Assembly (NCBI RefSeq): GCF_004016525.1
Contig: NZ_SACJ01000003.1
Span: forward strand, 458,057-522,056
Source of the DNA: Flavobacterium sufflavum
Lineage (GTDB): Bacteria > Bacteroidota > Bacteroidia > Flavobacteriales > Flavobacteriaceae
Length of the DNA: 64,000 nucleotides
Direction: 5' to 3'
This document shows, in pieces, positions 61,043 to 64,000 of the stretch. A program made the translations under genes and the position numbers. The notes under the pieces were generated by a model. The model did not search any database, was not told the DNA's origin, and saw nothing but the letters and a program-made list of their open reading frames with translations. The stretch's first letter is position 1, and every line of letters begins with the position of its first letter.

Positions 61043-63601
61043 ATGAAAACAACTATAAAAAACATATTCTCAACAATCTTATTATTAAGCGTTTCAAGCA
61101 CATTTGCTCAAATCGTTAAAGGACACGTAAACAACACTGATAACATTTCATTAGAATCAGCTAATGTTATTATAAGCGGTACAAAAATAAATACTACAAC
61201 CGACAAGAACGGAGATTTTGATATCGATTCACAAGGAAAATTTCCATTAACGTTACTAGTACAATACTCAGGACACAAAACAGAACGCGTACAAGTTGCT
61301 GCCTTTCCTTCAACTCCACTAAACATTATTCTTATCGAAGACAACAAACTGGCAGAAGTAGTAATTTCTTCCAGACGTAGAATTGAAAAAGCACAAAACG
61401 TGCCTATTCCAATTTCTGTAGTGAGCGGTAAACAAGCAGAACAAGCTGGCGCTTTCAACGTTAACAGAATCAAAGAATTGATTCCATCTGTACAACTATA
61501 TTCATCTAATCCAAGAAACACAGGGATTAACATTCGTAGCCTTGGTTCTCCTTTTGGACTTACTAATGACGGTATCGATCCGGGTGTTGGTTTCTATATT
61601 GATGGAGTATATTATGCTCGTCCTGCGATTACTACTTTAGATTTTATTGATGTAAGCCAAATAGAGGTTTTACGTGGACCACAAGGAACATTATTTGGAA
61701 AAAACACTACTTCCGGAGCTTTTAACATTACGACCAGAAGACCAAGTTTTACTCCAAGTGCTGACTTTGAAGTAAGTTACGGAAATTACTCGTTTTTACA
61801 AGCCAAAGCCTCGATTACAGGAGCATTAGGCAAAAAAGTTGCAGGTCGTCTTTCATTCTCTGGTACACAACGTGACGGACTAATAGACAATGTTGCAACA
61901 GGAAAAGCAACAAACACCTTAAACAATCAAGGGATTAGAGGACAATTACTTTATACTCCATCAGAAAACACTAACGTATTGTTTTCAGCTGATATCACAA
62001 CACAACGTCCGGATGGATATGCTCAGGTTCTTGCTGGTGTAGCTCCTACTCAAAGAGCTGCTTACCGTCAATTTAATGCTATTATTGCTGATTTAGGATA
62101 CCAATTACCAAGCACCAATGCCTTTGACCGTAAAATTGACCATGACACACCATGGCGTTCTGGACAAGACATAGGAGGTGTTTCGCTTAATGTTGACACA
62201 AAAATTGGACAAGGAACACTTACCTCAACAACTGCTTGGCGTTTTTCAACTTGGGATCCTTCTAATGACAGAGACTTTACAGGTTTACAAGTATTGGCTA
62301 AATCACAAAATCCAAATAGACATACACAATTCACTCAAGAAGTGCGTTATGCAGGTGAAATCAGTTCTAAATTGACTGGGGTTGGAGGAATATTCTTCAT
62401 TGATCAAGAAGTTAAAACAAAAGGTACAGAAGAATCAGGAAGTGCACAATGGCGTTTCTCTCAAAGTACCACTAGCTCAAAATGGGCAACTCCAGGTCTT
62501 TTTGAAGGATACGGAATAAAAACTAATGCTAATATCCATTCAGTTAGTGCTGCTGTATTTGGTCAATTAGACTGGGAAATTACAGAAGGTTTACATATAT
62601 TACCTGGTGTACGATACAATTTCGACAAAAAGGATGCTGATTATGCACGTACAACATACGGAGGATTACAAACAAACGATCCGGAACTTATCGCTCTAAA
62701 AAAATTAGTATATACTGATCAAAGCTTTGCAAAAAATACTGATGCTACTGACTTTTCAGGAAACTTAACGGTATCTTATAAAGCATCTGACAAAATCAAT
62801 GCTTACGCTACTTATGCGAAAAGTTACAAACCTGTAGGGGTTAACGTAGCAGGACTTCCTACCGTTAATGGACAACCAGCTCTTGATCTTGCGGTAATCA
62901 AACCTGAAAAAGTAAACCATTTTGAAGTGGGTGCAAAAACATCTCCTTTTAACAATGCTATATTGAACTTAACTTTGTTTAATACTGATATTAAAGACTA
63001 CCAAACTAACGTTCAGGCTGCTGAATTAGGTGTAAATCGTGGTTATTTAGCCAATGCTGATAAAGTACGTGTAAGAGGTGCTGAACTTGACGCTAGCTTT
63101 GTTATCAACAGTCACTTCACTGTAAATGGAGCTGCAACTTATAGTGATGGAAAATACATTAAATTTACTAACGCACCACTTCCATTAGAAGAAACAGGAA
63201 AAACTGAAAATGGAGTTCAGGTAGCTTACAAAGATGTTTCAGGAAGTAGCTTACCTGGAGTTTCTAAATGGGCTGGAAGTTTAGGTGGTGAATACACTAC
63301 AGAAGCTAAATTCTTTGGTAACTTAGGTAAATTCTTCGTAGCACTTGATTCATACGCTCGTTCTGAATTTTCTTCAAGCCCATCAGCTTCTAAATACTTA
63401 ATAGTTCAGGGGTATGCTATCTTTAATGGTCGTCTTGGATTCCGTGCAGCAGAAGGATTATCTGTTTCAGTATGGGGACGTAACCTTTTAAATAAAGATT
63501 ATTACGAACAATTATTACCTGCTGGTGGAAATGCCGGACACTATGCCGGAGTATTGGGAGACCAAAGAACATATGGTATTACTTTGAAATATTCATTATA
63601 A
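61043..63601 (+). CDS. TonB-dependent receptor
   Basis: An 852-residue receptor: signal peptide (FSTILLLSVSSTFAQ), carboxypeptidase-like domain (VKGHVNNTDNISLESANV), plug (residues ~105-220; VLRGPQGTLFGKNTTSGAF) and a 22-strand-type barrel to the C-terminal ITLKYSL. The plug carries the standard sequence of true receptors. It sits 55 bp after the small MMCMCW peptide and downstream of an Rrf2 gene, suggesting regulation by sulfur status and uptake of an organosulfur or siderophore-like ligand; this is inference. It is followed by a terminator at 63631. Confidence 0.93.
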   Translation: MKTTIKNIFSTILLLSVSSTFAQIVKGHVNNTDNISLESANVIISGTKINTTTDKNGDFDIDSQGKFPLTLLVQYSGHKTERVQVAAFPSTPLNIILIEDNKLAEVVISSRRRIEKAQNVPIPISVVSGKQAEQAGAFNVNRIKELIPSVQLYSSNPRNTGINIRSLGSPFGLTNDGIDPGVGFYIDGVYYARPAITTLDFIDVSQIEVLRGPQGTLFGKNTTSGAFNITTRRPSFTPSADFEVSYGNYSFLQAKASITGALGKKVAGRLSFSGTQRDGLIDNVATGKATNTLNNQGIRGQLLYTPSENTNVLFSADITTQRPDGYAQVLAGVAPTQRAAYRQFNAIIADLGYQLPSTNAFDRKIDHDTPWRSGQDIGGVSLNVDTKIGQGTLTSTTAWRFSTWDPSNDRDFTGLQVLAKSQNPNRHTQFTQEVRYAGEISSKLTGVGGIFFIDQEVKTKGTEESGSAQWRFSQSTTSSKWATPGLFEGYGIKTNANIHSVSAAVFGQLDWEITEGLHILPGVRYNFDKKDADYARTTYGGLQTNDPELIALKKLVYTDQSFAKNTDATDFSGNLTVSYKASDKINAYATYAKSYKPVGVNVAGLPTVNGQPALDLAVIKPEKVNHFEVGAKTSPFNNAILNLTLFNTDIKDYQTNVQAAELGVNRGYLANADKVRVRGAELDASFVINSHFTVNGAATYSDGKYIKFTNAPLPLEETGKTENGVQVAYKDVSGSSLPGVSKWAGSLGGEYTTEAKFFGNLGKFFVALDSYARSEFSSSPSASKYLIVQGYAIFNGRLGFRAAEGLSVSVWGRNLLNKDYYEQLLPAGGNAGHYAGVLGDQRTYGITLKYSL

Positions 63602-63630
63602 TATTAAAAGAAAATATTCATTAGAACATT

Positions 63631-63680
63631 AAAAGCCTATAGTTTAAAGATGAATTTCTGAAAAACTCATAGGCTTTTTT
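63631..63680 (+). terminator. terminator after the TonB-dependent receptor
   Basis: AAAAGCCTAT (63631-63640) pairs with ATAGGCTTTT (63669-63678), followed by T. The loop is long (28 nt). Confidence 0.75.
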
Positions 63681-63697
63681 AACTAAATTACCGAAAT

Positions 63698-63823
63698 TTA
63701 CGTTAGAAAAATCTCACTTATAAACTTATTTTTTGCTTTAAATTCTAAAGGAGTTACCATCTTAACAAAATAAAACTCCCCATCAATGTTCTTTAGATTA
63801 CTTACGAATACATATAACCACAT
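63698..63823 (-). other. short minus-strand ORF, possible gene remnant
   Basis: A 41-codon frame from ATG 63823 to stop at 63698 (beginning MWLYVFVSNLKN) with protein-like composition (GEFYFVKMVTPLEFKAKNK) but no recognised family. It may be the tail of a decayed gene or chance. Together with nearby repeats it lies in what looks like a mobile-element border. Confidence 0.2.
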
Positions 63824-63861
63824 ATAGTAAGTTTTTCATACCATAGAACTTGAAAATCAAC

Positions 63862-64000
63862 TGTTCGATATAATTAACGTGAGTTCGATATAATCACGTA
63901 ATAAATACGTAAAAATAATTGTACAAAAAAGCAAAAGTTAGTATATTTAAAGTGCTTAATTTCAAACAAATACTAAACTTTTGCTTATGCTTTCGCTAGA
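63862..64000. repeat. repeat-rich right edge, possible insertion-sequence border
   Basis: GTTCGATATAAT occurs twice (about 63863 and 63881). AAGCAAAAGTT near 63931 is answered by AACTTTTGCTT at 63976-63986 as an inverted pair. An ATG at 63987 opens a frame that leaves the window. Such inverted and direct repeats before a gene start fit the end of an insertion sequence, but no transposase sequence can be seen here. Confidence 0.35.

Noticed and set aside
1..64000. CRISPR arrays, tRNA or rRNA genes
   Set aside because: No regularly spaced direct repeats, cloverleaf-like sequences or rRNA signatures were noticed on reading the window; a covariance-model search was not possible here.

Overview
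The window is a piece of a Bacteroidota chromosome, most likely Flavobacterium or a close relative. Signs are the low G+C, the lack of Shine-Dalgarno sites, several exact TAnnTTTG promoter boxes, the many TonB-dependent or plug-domain outer-membrane proteins, and housekeeping genes typical of the group (lysS, alaS, hemL, lipB, GSCFA, DUF2851, DUF5522, TPM/YgcG and LemA proteins). No rRNA, tRNA, CRISPR array or complete insertion sequence was seen.

Layout. 1-11,100: ordinary genes (DUF2851, DEDDh exonuclease, porin, rnhB, lipB, a lipoprotein, lysS, a large plug-domain surface protein, a Spy-like protein). 11,089-19,252: a leftward nitrate-reduction block: two NarK-type transporters, a NarI-like membrane cytochrome, a Nas/Nap-type molybdopterin catalytic subunit without export signal, a four-cluster ferredoxin, a Tat-type Rieske protein and a two-helix membrane protein. 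19,450-24,097: leftward nirK operon (copper nitrite reductase fused to cytochrome c, a second free cytochrome c, a formylglycine-generating-enzyme-like protein, SCO protein, porin). 24,199-30,595: leftward nor operon (norC, norB, norQ, norD, a hemerythrin/PAS protein, norE-like and COX IV-like subunits). 30,889-36,366: rightward ric, split nrdD plus separate glycyl-radical ORF, nrdG, a histidine-rich 12-helix membrane protein and an NsrR-like Rrf2 regulator. 36,449-64,000: nadAB, hemL, glucosaminidase, ACC deaminase-like enzyme, ilvA behind an isoleucine leader peptide, truncated hemoglobin, alaS, M23 peptidase, MerR, LemA/TPM cluster, TPR, two TonB-dependent receptor-type proteins and a second Rrf2 with a tiny Met/Cys-ending peptide.

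Together the central 25 kb encode nitrate -> nitrite -> NO -> N2O respiration, NO-damage repair (Ric) and anaerobic dNTP synthesis (NrdDG). No nosZ is present here, so N2O is the end point as far as this window shows.

The most notable regulatory observation is that the narK, nirK and norC promoters share one geometry: a TGA-N6-TCA Crp/Fnr-type palindrome centred exactly 29.5 bp upstream of a TAnnTTTG-type box (one mismatch at norC). These three promoters and ric also carry an AAAGGA-N8-TCYTTT-like element, which may be the operator of the Rrf2/NsrR-like protein encoded in the cluster. Other points of note are the separately encoded glycyl-radical domain of the class III ribonucleotide reductase, the unusual subunit set of the nitrate reductase, the ilvA attenuator, and the MMCMCW-ending peptide.
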